Source of the DNA: Brachionus rotundiformis
Lineage: Eukaryota > Rotifera > Eurotatoria > Ploima > Brachionidae
Length of the DNA stretch: 64,000 bases
Direction of reading: 5' to 3'
Assembly (NCBI GenBank): GCA_016802295.1
Contig: JAESIW010000129.1
Span: 616,511 to 680,510, forward strand
Under the pieces are notes generated by a model. It searched no databases. It worked only from the letters and a program-made list of their open reading frames with translations, and was not told the origin of the DNA. Position 1 is the first letter of the stretch. Every line of letters starts with the position of its first letter. Below, piece after piece: positions 11,738 through 22,666 of this stretch. Made by a program: the position numbers and the translations under genes.

Positions 11738-14700
11738 TCAAAAATTTTCATATGAAGAACAGTCCGTATCAATAGCAACACAGTTGTAAATAGCATACCT
11801 TAACTTTTCTTCCGTCACCTGAGCACTATAATATACAGATGTTTTTTTATTAAAAGATTTAATAAAAAATACAATATTACTTTGGATATGACGGAAAATA
11901 GATGGAACAATTGCAGGTTGAAGAGTCAGGAAAACTTGTTGGTGGTCTTAAATAATCAATGATATGAGATAAATTAAACAAAAATAATTTCTTTTACTGA
12001 TCAGATGAGAAAAAAAATATTTTAACTGGTAGTCTTTTTCTGCCTGTAACAAAGCGAACAAATTTGCTTCTTTCTTCATTTGTAAAGTTACTTATCGCTT
12101 CCCAAAAATACTTAACTATATTGTCATCTGGAGATATATCTTCATCATAGTCAACTAAATAATTTTACAGAAATTAAAAATTTATCTAATTTTAAGTTGA
12201 AAAATAAACTTTTATTAAATAATCTTACTTGACATCCTTAAGTCCTCTACAGATATATTAGCAGCACCACAAATATTATACTCAAACTCAGACCAAGTAA
12301 AAATACTAAATATATGCTTGGATAAGACTGATTGAAGTCCACGTTTTATTGCCTCTATCTTTAATTATCAAACATCAAATTAAAAAATCACAAAATAAGA
12401 AAAAAATTAACTTGTTTGTCCGATTCGGACATTCGCACTTTTTTAACTTTTTCACAATATTCCAATCTTTGGTCATAATCAACGGGGATGTGATTTCCAC
12501 CTGGTTTTAACAAAAACAAGCTTCCACCACTTAAAGTACAAGACCATGTAATCTCATTTGCATACTTTGATTCGTATTCGGATTTGTCCATTTTTTCAAT
12601 GGACTCCAAAAATTGGACTTGTGAATGATCGACAGTGACAAAGTCATTTTTCCAAGATATTTTCTCGCCTGAAATTTTCTTCCAAAAAAAAGGAGCCATA
12701 AATAGAGCAAGGGTTTCTTTGGACCGGACACATGCACCCATAAGCTTGCCAATAAATTCGTACTCATTGAAGAGATTACAAGCTGGATTGACAACAAACA
12801 TGTCTCTGAAAGTGTTCAGATCGCTTTGAAGCTGGTTTGGAGATCTGATAAAGAAAGGCAGTGGAACAGCAGTATCCAGCTCGTTTGGACACAGCTCTTC
12901 AGATATATCGGACAAGCTATCTCTGAAACCACCTCCTTGATCGATTATTCCTTCGCCTATAAACTTGCATTCCCACCACTGGTCTACAGTTTTTTCCCAT
13001 CTAAGCCAAAAAATTTTTAATTATCTCAAGACAATAATTTTATTTTTATCTTTTTAAAATAATTGTTCTTGACCCTATTTATTTCCTTGAAGTGTTTAAA
13101 ATTACCTGAAGCTGGATGATTTGGAAAGATTGTTATAAATTTGCATAAATATGGTGTTCTGATAATTAGGATCAAGGTTTGTTTTGCCGCGATATGCAAA
13201 TGCCAATGGTCTATCTATATAAACAAGTGGTAGATAACATGGATTGACTGGAACAGAGTTGAAAATTTTTTCCAAAAGAAAGGCTCTCTTTGCCGACAAG
13301 ACAAGTATTTTTTTGACAGAAGTTACCAATTTTTGAAAATATTCACCATATGTCCAAGAGGGTAAAATGGCTTCAATACACAAATCGAACAATTTAACAA
13401 ACCGAAGCAGCAATTCAGCTCTACGATACAAAAAAACAGGCTTGAAATTACTCAATCTAGAAAAATTTCTCTCTAGTTTAGAATAAGAAAATATTTCTGA
13501 TGGTATCTGGTCATCTTCATCATTTTTGGGAAAAAGTTTAAGTCCGAATATACGACAATTGATAACAACAGTTCCTGAGCTTCCTTTATGTGATAGAATG
13601 TTTAAAAATTAGCAATATTATAAAAAATTCCTACTTTGACAAGATTCGATTCGTATTTCTAGATAATTGTATGCTTTTTGGCAATTTTCAAGCACAAGGA
13701 CATCACCGTCATCCGCTTTTAAACCACTTTTTTAAAATTTGATAATTTCAATTATGAAATTTTGTAAAATAAATTTTACGATTTAACCACTATTCTGTTA
13801 AGCTCTTGGATATCTTCAGGACTGTTACCACCATGAACTGACACATCTTTAGGCATAAATAATCTATGTGATTTATTTACCACAATGTATAGCTGTCTAT
13901 ATTTGGATTTGGATGAAAAAAGTCATGAAAAAAGTAAATTTTGTTACTTGATGACAACATTAGGCTTAAGAAATAGACGAATAGAGTTGACATTATAGGC
14001 AGAAGAGTATGCATCGCTTTCCCAATAGGTTCTTCTATCCAGACTAATCAAATAATCTGTGTCAGAAGAGGTCTAAACAATAAATATGAGTTTAATAACT
14101 TTAAATATACTAGTTAATTTCAAAATATTAAATCTTATTAAAAATATTATTTTTTTTCTTCCTTAAGATCACAAATACGAATGTGGTCTCTGATAGAACA
14201 ACATTAGCTAAGTATAAAGCTGGATATATCCTAACTGCTGAGAAAAAACAGGAAAAAAGATTGAGCATTTTATGGAGGCTCTAAACAGACCAGAACCTAA
14301 AGAGACTGACATTCTGAAGTAGTGACCTCGATATTGACACTGATATAATAAGCCAAAAAGAAATTCGGGCTGCTATAAAGGCTTTAAAAATCTTAATATC
14401 AATAGAATATTCTTTTTAAACTTCAAATCACATAATATCATTCAATAAATTAGCCTTAAAGGTAAATAACAATGACCACCTGAATGGTCAAGTATAATTT
14501 TTAAGTCCATCTTGAACATCCTGCATTGGTTTAAGATTGAGATATCCATGGAAAAATCTTTTCATACCAAAATTGCGTCAAGAAATCCGAACTGGACCTA
14601 AAATTATCGTCTTTACAATTTTTGACCTTAATTGAACAAGAAAATCAATGATCTAATTCATTGATTAAATTGAGAAATTGTCTTAACACTAATGACTAGA

Positions 14701-16037
14701 TCCTGCTATTCTCTTATTACAATTCACAATCTGAATCACCCCACCAGGATCGCAAAACACTTTTATTTGGATTAAGTTCTGCTTAACGTGAGAAATTCTT
14801 TAAAATCAGCAAACCACTACTAGAATACTTATATGATAGAAAAAAGCATAATAATAAGCGCAAATTATTCTATAATTATATAAAATTTTAAAAAAAATAT
14901 CTTTTTTATTTATAACTTTAAATTTAATTTAAATTCAGTGAAATTTTATTCAATACACATTTATTTATTATCCCTGGGGATGAATCTTTAAATGGTTCTT
15001 TTAAGATTCTTATAAGATCAGATACCGAACTTAAATTTCTACTTTTCCTGAAATTGTACGATCTTATGTAAGAGACTTTACTAGAAATTGCCTCTGATCT
15101 TACCAATTTCTTACTCAAGATCTTCAAATTCATCAAATGGGTATAATTTAAGTAATTTTTATCTGTTATAAGATAACCATTATCAAATTTAAAAAAAATT
15201 TACCCTTTGTGTTGAAAGTGTTATTGATTTAATGTAGTTACGAATACTTCCTGATGTATCTGTATTAACTGAATCTTTTATCATTTCGACTAATTCTTCA
15301 TCCAACTCAATAGACCAATTTTTCGGAGGCTCTACTACTTGTCTCATCAACTCAAAGTTGGGCTTAAATTTTTCATCCAATTCAGACTGGTCATACTTCA
15401 GTGAATAGCAGTCCTCTACATAATTAATCCATCTTGGCAAAGAAAAATTTAATTTAATATTTAAAATTTTTTTATTTTCATACTCTTTACTTAAATTGTC
15501 TGATTGTTTATCTGTCATTTCAACTAGCTTAATTGGTTGTTCGCTGGAGTTAAACTTGTGTTTGAGTAGCCAAAGTGGACGCTTTAAGGTGACTGATTTA
15601 GATTTTTTCGAGTCGGAATCGTCAATGCTAAAGACTTTAATTTTTGTTATAAGTATCCACTTTCCCAAGTTGTTTATTCGGATGGCACTATTGGACACCA
15701 TGTAATCAATTGAATGTTTGTCTAAGACTCGATCGGAGTTAAGATACTCGAAATTGTTGATAATGGCATCGTATGTCACCTGATCCTCAACAGGACAATC
15801 GAAAAAAAAAATACTTGATTCGTAATTAAATTGGTTGCTTATTGCCGAAGAAGAGTTCATTGGTGAGGTTGAAATGATACATGATTCATCAAGTTTATAG
15901 TAAATTTTGGCTCTATAGTATCCAAGGGGCTTTGGAAAAGGCTTATTTGCTGTCAAACATTGTGTGCATTCTTCAAATGCCCTCATAAATTTGAGGGTTT
16001 TTTCTATTTTGTTTATAGCATTTTTTCGTTTATTCAT
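11738..16037 (-). CDS. HECTD3: E3 ubiquitin ligase HECTD3 (DOC + HECT domains)
   Basis: Ten exons on the minus strand: 16037-15204, 14072-13948, 13896-13780, 13726-13635, 13583-13106, 13000-12412, 12358-12229, 12154-11998, 11946-11881 and 11825-11738. They close into an 891-aa frame (human 861). Exon 1 carries the HECTD3 N-terminal region, ending WSIELDEELVEMI...IRNYIKSI. Exons 2-4 encode the DOC/APC10-like domain (RRTYWESDA, FMPKDVSVHGG, YLEIRIESC). Exons 5-10 encode the HECT domain: WWECKFIGEGIIDQGGGFRD, SEELCPNELDTAVPLPFF, FWEAISNFTNEERSKFVRF. The catalytic cysteine lies in SSTCNCSIYF and the C-terminus is KLRYAIYNCVAIDTD. The enzyme transfers ubiquitin from an E2 to substrates. Intron 1 (1131 bp) is far longer than the others and contains a LINE remnant. 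The exon 3 donor at 13779-13778 was chosen to keep frame. Confidence 0.93.
14225..14405 (+). mobile_element. LINE reverse-transcriptase remnant inside HECTD3 intron 1
   Basis: On the plus strand, antisense to the host gene, one frame reads EHFMEALNRPEPKETD. After a frame change it continues DLDIDTDIISQKEIRAAIKA. This is the linker just upstream of the reverse-transcriptase palm of non-LTR retrotransposons (FxxxLNRPxP ... IxxxEIxxAIKxLK). Stops and frameshifts show it is dead. Confidence 0.5.
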
Positions 16038-16414
16038 TTTTTTTGTTTTTTGGATAATTTTTTAATTTTTTTTTAAATTTAACTTTTTTTTTTTATTTTA
16101 AGTTAATTATGAATATTTTAACATTTCATTTAGATGCATTATAATTTGTTTTTAGACATGAGCAAAGAATTATTATAAAATAATTTACAGCTTATTTAAA
16201 TGGTGTTATTATTAGATAAAATACATTTTTAAATTTTGAAACTTCTCTTTTTTTTAATTTAAATTAATTATAATCTAATCGAAAGTTTTTGAAATGTAAT
16301 TTTCAATTAATTTTAATTATAGTTCAAAAAATATAATTCATTTGTAATAAATATACTAATTTGAAAAAATAATTTTTTTATTTTCCCGAAACAAAACTTA
16401 ACAAATAAAATTAT
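16038..16414. other. Spacer between HECTD3 start and ECHDC3 end
   Basis: A 377-bp AT-rich spacer between two minus-strand genes. It must hold the HECTD3 promoter and the ECHDC3 3' end. No discrete element is visible. Confidence 0.5.
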
Positions 16415-17302
16415 TTAGTCTATTTTTTTATCAGAATGGACCCATACGGGTTTGGATTTGGCAGCAAACGCTTTTAGTCCAAGCTGAGTGTCTTCATATT
16501 TCAAATTATCAATCATGGTTTCGGATGCTATTTTATAGGCTTTTTCCAATTCAGATGCTTCTGACTGTTCGTAAAAGCATTTTTTCCCAAGAGCAACAAT
16601 ATACTTGCTATTTGCTTCAATTTTTTTGGCTGTTTCCAAAACTTTTTTGTGCAAATCGTCGCTTGAATCGTCAGTATTGACTACTTCAGAGATAATACCA
16701 TGGGTATAGGCCTCATTGGCAGTGATTGCATCTCCGGTAAAAAGCATTTTAAGGCCAATTTTGGAGCTCACATTCCTCGAAAGTGGAACGGCAGGTGTTG
16801 AACAAAAAACACCAAATTTAACCCCAGGAGTGGAAAAACTAGCTTTGTTAGAGGCTATGATTAAATCGCAACTAGCAGCGAGCTGGTATCCAGCAGCAGC
16901 GGCCAGGCCTTGTACTTCTGCTATTGTTGGAACCGGCAGATTTTTAAGAGCTAGACAAAGATCCGTAAACTCATTAAAAACTTGTGCATGAAAATTGTTT
17001 CCTTTATCGTGTGTAAATTCTTTAAGATTATGGCCAGCTGAAAATACTTTTGGACAGCTTGAACTTATTACTAAAACTCGGCATTTGGATAAGTCTACTT
17101 TGTTCAAAGATTCTCTTAGGGCTCGGATCATGTCTATGCCTAGAGAATTACGCTGTTTTTGATTATCCATTATTATTTTTGTCAGAAATTTGTTTTCGTA
17201 GTTATCATCTATTTTTACCAAGTTAAAACTGACCGAAGAAGTCGAAAAGGCTCTCGGTCTCAAGTCGGGAATTAATTTTTTTTTCAAGATTTTTCTGAGC
17301 AT
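16415..17302 (-). CDS. ECHDC3: Enoyl-CoA hydratase domain-containing protein 3, mitochondrial
   Basis: Single-exon 295-aa protein of the crotonase fold. The first ~25 residues are basic and serine-rich (MLRKILKKKLIPDLRPRAFS), fitting a mitochondrial targeting peptide. Core motifs: IIMDNQKQRNSLGIDMI (substrate-binding strand), SAGHNLKEF with the A-G-H oxyanion-hole segment, and VQGLAAAAGYQLAASCDLII, the second oxyanion-hole glycine region. SFSTPGVKFGVFCSTPAVPL and MLFTGDAITANEA are diagnostic of ECHDC3 rather than ECHS1. The two catalytic glutamates of true hydratases are not conserved in this subfamily, so activity on enoyl-CoA is uncertain; a role in lipid or insulin-linked metabolism is suggested for the human protein. 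It is divergent from MAD1 (777-bp spacer). Confidence 0.92.
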   Translation of the reverse strand: MLRKILKKKLIPDLRPRAFSTSSVSFNLVKIDDNYENKFLTKIIMDNQKQRNSLGIDMIRALRESLNKVDLSKCRVLVISSSCPKVFSAGHNLKEFTHDKGNNFHAQVFNEFTDLCLALKNLPVPTIAEVQGLAAAAGYQLAASCDLIIASNKASFSTPGVKFGVFCSTPAVPLSRNVSSKIGLKMLFTGDAITANEAYTHGIISEVVNTDDSSDDLHKKVLETAKKIEANSKYIVALGKKCFYEQSEASELEKAYKIASETMIDNLKYEDTQLGLKAFAAKSKPVWVHSDKKID

Positions 17303-18079
17303 TTTAATTAATAAGAGTAATAATTAATTTTAAAGATTAATAAAAAATTTCTATTTAACCAAAAATTTGCAACATTCAAGTAGACTTTGATTTAGGCTTT
17401 AGTTAAATTTTAGATAAAAATTTCCCATTTTTTAATCCTTATTAAAAATCTATCTATGTTTGATTTTATTTTACTATCTAATAAACAATTAATAGGAAAA
17501 GATTAAATTAAATTTAAAAAGAAACATATATTAAAAAAAGCCTAGATGAGAATTTTATAGAAAAATCAGAAATAAAATTTTTTCACTTTTATTAATGGTT
17601 AAAGAGTAAAGAATAATTTTTGCCAAAAAAAAATGTTTAAAGCTCTTAATGCAAAGCCAAACTTGATTATTTAAATTATTTTCCAAAATAAATAATTTTT
17701 GTTTTCTTACTTCAAAGTTAAATTAATCGAATTAAAATTAATGTTAAGTTAGCTTTATCCCCTCTTAAAAATTCATTATTTTCAATTTAATTAAAATTTA
17801 AAAATACTTTCAAAAAATAAATAAATCATTTGTTTTTTGATTATTTTAATATTACCGTCACTAAATACTTTTTTTTTTGGTCAACAAATATTTATAAAAA
17901 TGAGTTACCTTAGTTTTTCGAGCATAAACCATCAATTGCTGTCTGTGATATAATATTTTCCATAAACAAAATAATTTGACCATAATTTGTTTAATTAATA
18001 AAAGAGTTGTCTTTTTTAGAATATTTTTAATTACAAATAAGTTAAAAATTTTCAGTAATAATTAAACAAAACAGTAAAA
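17303..18079. promoter_or_regulatory. Divergent promoter region, ECHDC3 / MAD1
   Basis: A 777-bp AT-rich spacer between head-to-head start codons, presumably containing both promoters. Just before the MAD1 ATG lies TTAAAAATTTTCAG, a good splice-acceptor sequence ending at 18055. This could be the end of a 5' UTR intron or a spliced-leader acceptor. No transcription-factor site can be named. Confidence 0.4.
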
Positions 18080-19966
18080 ATGTCTCTTTGTCGAACTCCT
18101 GTTCACCAAAATACCAAAAGAAAACTAGAGACCGATTTTACTGAAGCCAAAGAGAATGACGAAATGCCAAGTACTTCAAAAAAATTAAACTCCTCAAATC
18201 AACAAATCAACAAAAGTGATTCCGAAAGCCATTTAACTCAATTAAATAAATTTAACACCAACATACTCGAGTCCGAGATCAAATCGAGTTTATTCAAAAT
18301 AGCCACCCTTGAACAGCAGTTATTGTCCGAAAAAAATGAGCGGACCAAACTTGAAATGGAATACAAGCAGTACAAAGACAAACAGGCTGATGAGCTACGA
18401 AGTGTACAGGAAATGAAACAGCAATTAGAATTGTCATTAAGAAATTCCAAAACGAATGAAAAGCTTATCATAAGTGAAATGGAACACATGAGGAGCCAAA
18501 TGGACACTTATGATAGAGAAAAGTTACCAGAAAAAGATAAAGAAATACAAAATCTTAGAACTCAAATTGAAAATTTAAATCAAGAAATTGAGTGTCTCAA
18601 TTCAAAGTCAGAAAAGACATCCATGGACTCTAAATTTGATATTGAGTCCTATGAGCTAAAAATTTCCCAATACCAAGACGAGATTGCCAACTTAAACCTC
18701 AAGGTGGCCAGTAATCAAGAGCTGAGCAAAACAATTGAACAAATTAAAAAAGAAAATTGTCTATTAAATAATAAGATAAGAGATTTGGAGGCCGAAAATG
18801 GCAAATTAAAGGAAAATGGTCAACATTTTGAAAACTATGTGCACCAAAATGGCAAAATTGATGAATTGGATAGAGAAAACAGAAAATTAAAATCGGAGCT
18901 GGATTATTTTAAAGCTATTCAGGAAAAATCTCACCTTTACCGAGAAGAACTGGACTCCAAGAAAAAACAACTGGAACGAGTTGAAAAAAGACTTGTTGAC
19001 ACCCAAGTTGAAAACCATAGTTTAAATGATCAATTGAAAAATTTAAAGGACGATTTTGAGAAAGTTAAGGCATCAAACCCGGTGATTGATCAGCTGAAAA
19101 ATATGATCAATGACCTAAATGAAGAGCTGTCCAAAAATAAAGAAAAAGTCCGGCAAAATCAAGAAGAAATTAAAAAGTTCAAGAGTATATTGAGTGAAAA
19201 AGATGCAGAAATTGGCGAATTTAATAAACGAGTTACCAGATTAAACACTGAAAGAAACGCTTACAAGAACATTCTTGACATGTATGAGTCTGGAAGTGGA
19301 AACTCAGAAATAGATAACCTGAAAGCCCGTGTCCAAGAGCAAGAAAGAATAATAGATGAGTACAAAAGAGCCTTGAATGAGTCAAACAATGTTAAAATTG
19401 GTGAAAGTGTTTTTGAGTTAAACAAAGACAAGTACAAATCAGTGGAAATACAGGCCAATCTAACTGGAGAAATTTATTCCACATACGAGTCCAAGATAGA
19501 AGTGCTAAGCTCGGAGCTTCAAGAAATGCGCCAGAGGTACCAAAATTTGGAAGAAAAAGCTCTTCAGGATCTGGGCATTTGCCGTGAAGATTTGATGCAA
19601 ACCAAAAGTGAAGACGTTCAAGTGCTGGAGATTAAGCTTAAAGAGCAAATATCACTAAGTCAAAAGCAAATAAATGAATTTAAGAAGAAAGCTCTGGAGA
19701 TTACCAGAATTATTCGTAGTTTGCTCGGATTTAAAGTTAATTTCGAAGATAAAACTGTCAAGTTGACCAGCTATAAAAATACGGATGATTACATTTTGTT
19801 CAGAGTTAATCCGGACCAGAGTTTAAGTCTGATGTCATCGGATTTTGTGAAGCCTTACACAGAATTAATCGAAAAGTTTATCAAAAAGCACAATTCAATC
19901 GCAGGCTTTTTGGCAGCTATCTATTTCGATTCAATCGACTTAAATCTACAAATTGCACACAAATAG
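18080..19966 (+). CDS. MAD1L1: Mitotic arrest deficient 1 (MAD1) spindle-checkpoint protein
   Basis: Single-exon 628-aa protein (human 718). Residues ~1-45 are basic/polar. Residues ~65-560 are almost continuous coiled coil with heptads rich in E, K, Q and L. The C-terminal ~85 residues fold as the RWD-like domain of Mad1: LEITRIIRSLLGFKVNFED, KLTSYKNTDDYILFRVN, FVKPYTELIEKFIKKHNSIA and GFLAAIYFDSIDLNL. These match the order and spacing of animal Mad1 C-termini (human ...SIPAFLSSLTLELF). MAD1 tethers MAD2 at nuclear pores and unattached kinetochores to start the spindle assembly checkpoint. The MAD2-binding segment should lie between the long coiled coil and the C-domain; I cannot pin its exact motif. 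The identification rests on the C-terminal domain. Coiled coil alone would not suffice. Confidence 0.82.
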   Translation: MSLCRTPVHQNTKRKLETDFTEAKENDEMPSTSKKLNSSNQQINKSDSESHLTQLNKFNTNILESEIKSSLFKIATLEQQLLSEKNERTKLEMEYKQYKDKQADELRSVQEMKQQLELSLRNSKTNEKLIISEMEHMRSQMDTYDREKLPEKDKEIQNLRTQIENLNQEIECLNSKSEKTSMDSKFDIESYELKISQYQDEIANLNLKVASNQELSKTIEQIKKENCLLNNKIRDLEAENGKLKENGQHFENYVHQNGKIDELDRENRKLKSELDYFKAIQEKSHLYREELDSKKKQLERVEKRLVDTQVENHSLNDQLKNLKDDFEKVKASNPVIDQLKNMINDLNEELSKNKEKVRQNQEEIKKFKSILSEKDAEIGEFNKRVTRLNTERNAYKNILDMYESGSGNSEIDNLKARVQEQERIIDEYKRALNESNNVKIGESVFELNKDKYKSVEIQANLTGEIYSTYESKIEVLSSELQEMRQRYQNLEEKALQDLGICREDLMQTKSEDVQVLEIKLKEQISLSQKQINEFKKKALEITRIIRSLLGFKVNFEDKTVKLTSYKNTDDYILFRVNPDQSLSLMSSDFVKPYTELIEKFIKKHNSIAGFLAAIYFDSIDLNLQIAHK

Positions 19967-22666
19967 GATAATTTAATTAGGTTTTTATTAATAAATATAT
20001 AAAATGTGTGTGTAAAATTTATTTTATTAAATAAATTAATAATTTGTCTCGTTTTAAACAAAATAATTTTTGTTTTTTTTTGTTGATTTTAATAATTAAA
20101 AAAAGTGTTGTGAAAATTTTAAAAAATAAATAAAATTTAATAATTATTTAAACTTTTTTTAATAGTTTTGCCATATCTTAAAATAACTATACAGATTTAA
20201 GCTAATTAAGTCAAGTTTAGAAATTATTACTAGAAAATAGTTTTTATCTTTTGTTTTTTTTCTTAAATTTAATGCAGATAATTGTTTTTATGTTGAGCAA
20301 ACCATGTACCCAGAATCATAAATAATTGTGAATTTGTAATTTAATAGATTTAAAAGATTAACTCAATGTTGACCATCAAAATATGCTTCTGCAATTTGTT
20401 TTAAGTAGAAAAACTCCTAATTTTCATTCTAATATTAATTTTGGATCATGATCATTTAAACTTGAACATAAACTTCAATTTGCCATTAAAGTATTAATAT
20501 ATTGTTATAAATATCTATTCATGAAGATGTTTCATTTCTCATTTTTCAAGAGAATAAATACTCTAAATCGTCATCTTTCACGTAAATTAAATATTTTATT
20601 TATAGAAGATTTAAAAAATATATTTTGTAATTGTTTTATTTTTTATTTATTTTTTTTTTAATTTATTTGTAAAAAAAATTAAGTAAATTTTAGTTAAAAA
20701 AGATAATTAAAATACTCTTTATTAAGCCTTAAAGCTAAAACTCAAGTCGCAAAACTCAATTTTTATTATTTTGTTTAAATTTTGAATTGTTGTCAGGTTA
20801 GAAAACCGTCCAAATTTAAAAAAATTAACCTAATTACTATTGAAAAAAAATAATTATAATAAATAAGGCTATTGTATGTCCTTATATTAAGTTAAAAATA
20901 AATTTAAACAAAAGCTATTTGGAATTTTCTTTTAGTTTGATTGAGAGAAAATTTTAAGTTAATTTTTTTATATTACTGAGGTTTAAAAAATTTATTTAAA
21001 AACGATTTAAAATTTTTTTTCCGCTTTCATTGGGGCATAGGGTCATTACTTCTGATTTGCACTCAAATCGATCCTTTGCCTTAACACTTGCTTCGTCATT
21101 ACCATTTTGGTGAGCTCTTGTCATTCTAAGTACATGTACAGCCATGGCAGTCTTTTATTCTTGATACATTGACTTAATAGCTCTGACTTTGCTCTTCTAT
21201 TAAGTTCGTCGTTTGACAATGTTTCAGGCCAGTGTATCCCAAGAATCCTTCTTAGGCTAGTATGGAAGTTTTTTAGGCTTTTTCTTTCCATAAATCAGGG
21301 TTGATTTTACTACAGTGTTGTTTATCTTGATTTTGGCGTCCTTGCTGTAGTATTTTGATTTCCATACTGACTTGTGTCTGGCAAATACTCCTTTCTTTTT
21401 GCAAGTTTGTTCTTAATGTCTTTATGCTCTCCCATTGTTCCACTTATGATACTTCTAAGTCTTCCTAAGTGAATTAACTCACACACTCGATTTGTGTGCC
21501 ATCTATGACGAGTTGGGCATCTAATTTGGTGTATATACATTGACTTTCGCTTCTCCGAATTTATTTCAACTTCATTCTTTATACCCCTCGGGATTGAGGT
21601 AGTAGATAACATCCTTGTCTGACTCCAGTATACACTTTGCTCTCAGACTGTCCTTTTTCCAGAATTGGGCTACACTTAAATTTATCGTAGAAGAGTTTTA
21701 TCAAGTTAACTATCTTCTGTGGCAAATCAAAAGCCTTCTTAAAGTCGACGAAGTTAAGGAACAATGGACAATTCCATTCCAGACTTTGTTCATTTCAGAA
21801 ATGATATTCCTTAGAGAAAATATCTGGCCTATGCATCCTCTACCTCTTCTAAATCCATTTAAGGAATCCCTGATTTTTCCCAGAATTAAAATTTTTTTTA
21901 ATCAATAAACTAAAAAATAAGATGACCGCAAGTATTTTTTCTCAAATGTTAAATAAGCTCTTAGAATAAATACTTAAATACGATAAAAAATAAATCAAAT
22001 ATTGGAAGTATCCAAGATGCCTAGTATTAAAATTTAATATTTTTTGTTCAATGTTTGTCAAAAATAAAATCAAGGAATAAAGTTTTAAAGTTTCAATTTC
22101 ACCTAATCCAATATATTTCCAATAATTAACTAGTAGAAAAGACTAAGGTATAAAAATCAATTTTGAAAAAAAACTATTAAGTTTTAAAAATAAATTTTTT
22201 TAACAAGTAAAAATAAAAAATGTTTGAAGAAAAATAAATAAAAACATTGAGTTATTTTAAGATTGAGATTTTTGTTTATCTTTATTGATTTTTAGTTTAA
22301 AATAAAAATTCAAAAATTAAACAAAAATTTTTTTCTTACCATAATGTTATGTTAGAAACAAATAAATAAAAATAAAATCTAATCTCTAGAGTGTTCCAAA
22401 ACAAAATAAAATAAAGACCAAAATTGAATCGAATGTTAATTTAGTTTTGTCATGCCTAGGAAAAATCACTTCCCTCAAATCTAAATTATAATAATAAAAG
22501 ACAATCATATTAACAATGTATGCGAATTTTCTAGACTAAGAATAAACTAAACATAAACTTTTTGATTGATCAAAGCGAAAAGTTCGTTTGGGTTTTTTAT
22601 TTGGCTAATTGTTCTAATTTCATTTTCCTATCTAAACAAACAATTAGACGCCAAGTGTTTTAAAAA
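19967..22666. other. Intergenic interval with one LINE fragment
   Basis: From 19967 to ~21020 and from ~21900 to 22666 the DNA is A/T-rich without visible genes. The centre, ~21020-21895, is a decayed non-LTR retrotransposon annotated separately. The last few hundred bases should hold the PPM1D promoter. Confidence 0.55.
21020..21895 (-). mobile_element. Decayed non-LTR retrotransposon (reverse transcriptase to C-terminus)
   Basis: Read on the minus strand across several frames: FRRGRGCIGQIFSLRNII, then FVDFKKAFD and GVRQGC (reverse-transcriptase motifs of the palm), then DIKNKLAK and KSKYYSKDAKIKINNTVVKS. It finishes with LRRILGIHWPETLSNDELNR, followed by a WLYMY-type segment. The order matches the end of RTE/BovB- or Jockey-like elements. 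The catalytic YADD segment is missing or scrambled, and frames change several times with stops, so it is inactive. Its base composition is slightly GC-richer than the flanks. Confidence 0.7.

Noticed and set aside
14924..15136. Minus-strand 70-codon ORF
   Set aside because: It lies inside HECTD3 intron 1; exon 1 joins directly to 14072 in frame and family order, and the ORF has no recognisable features.
15189..16037. Treating this ORF as a separate gene
   Set aside because: Its C-terminal part matches the HECTD3 N-terminal region, and its donor continues in phase into the DOC-domain exon.
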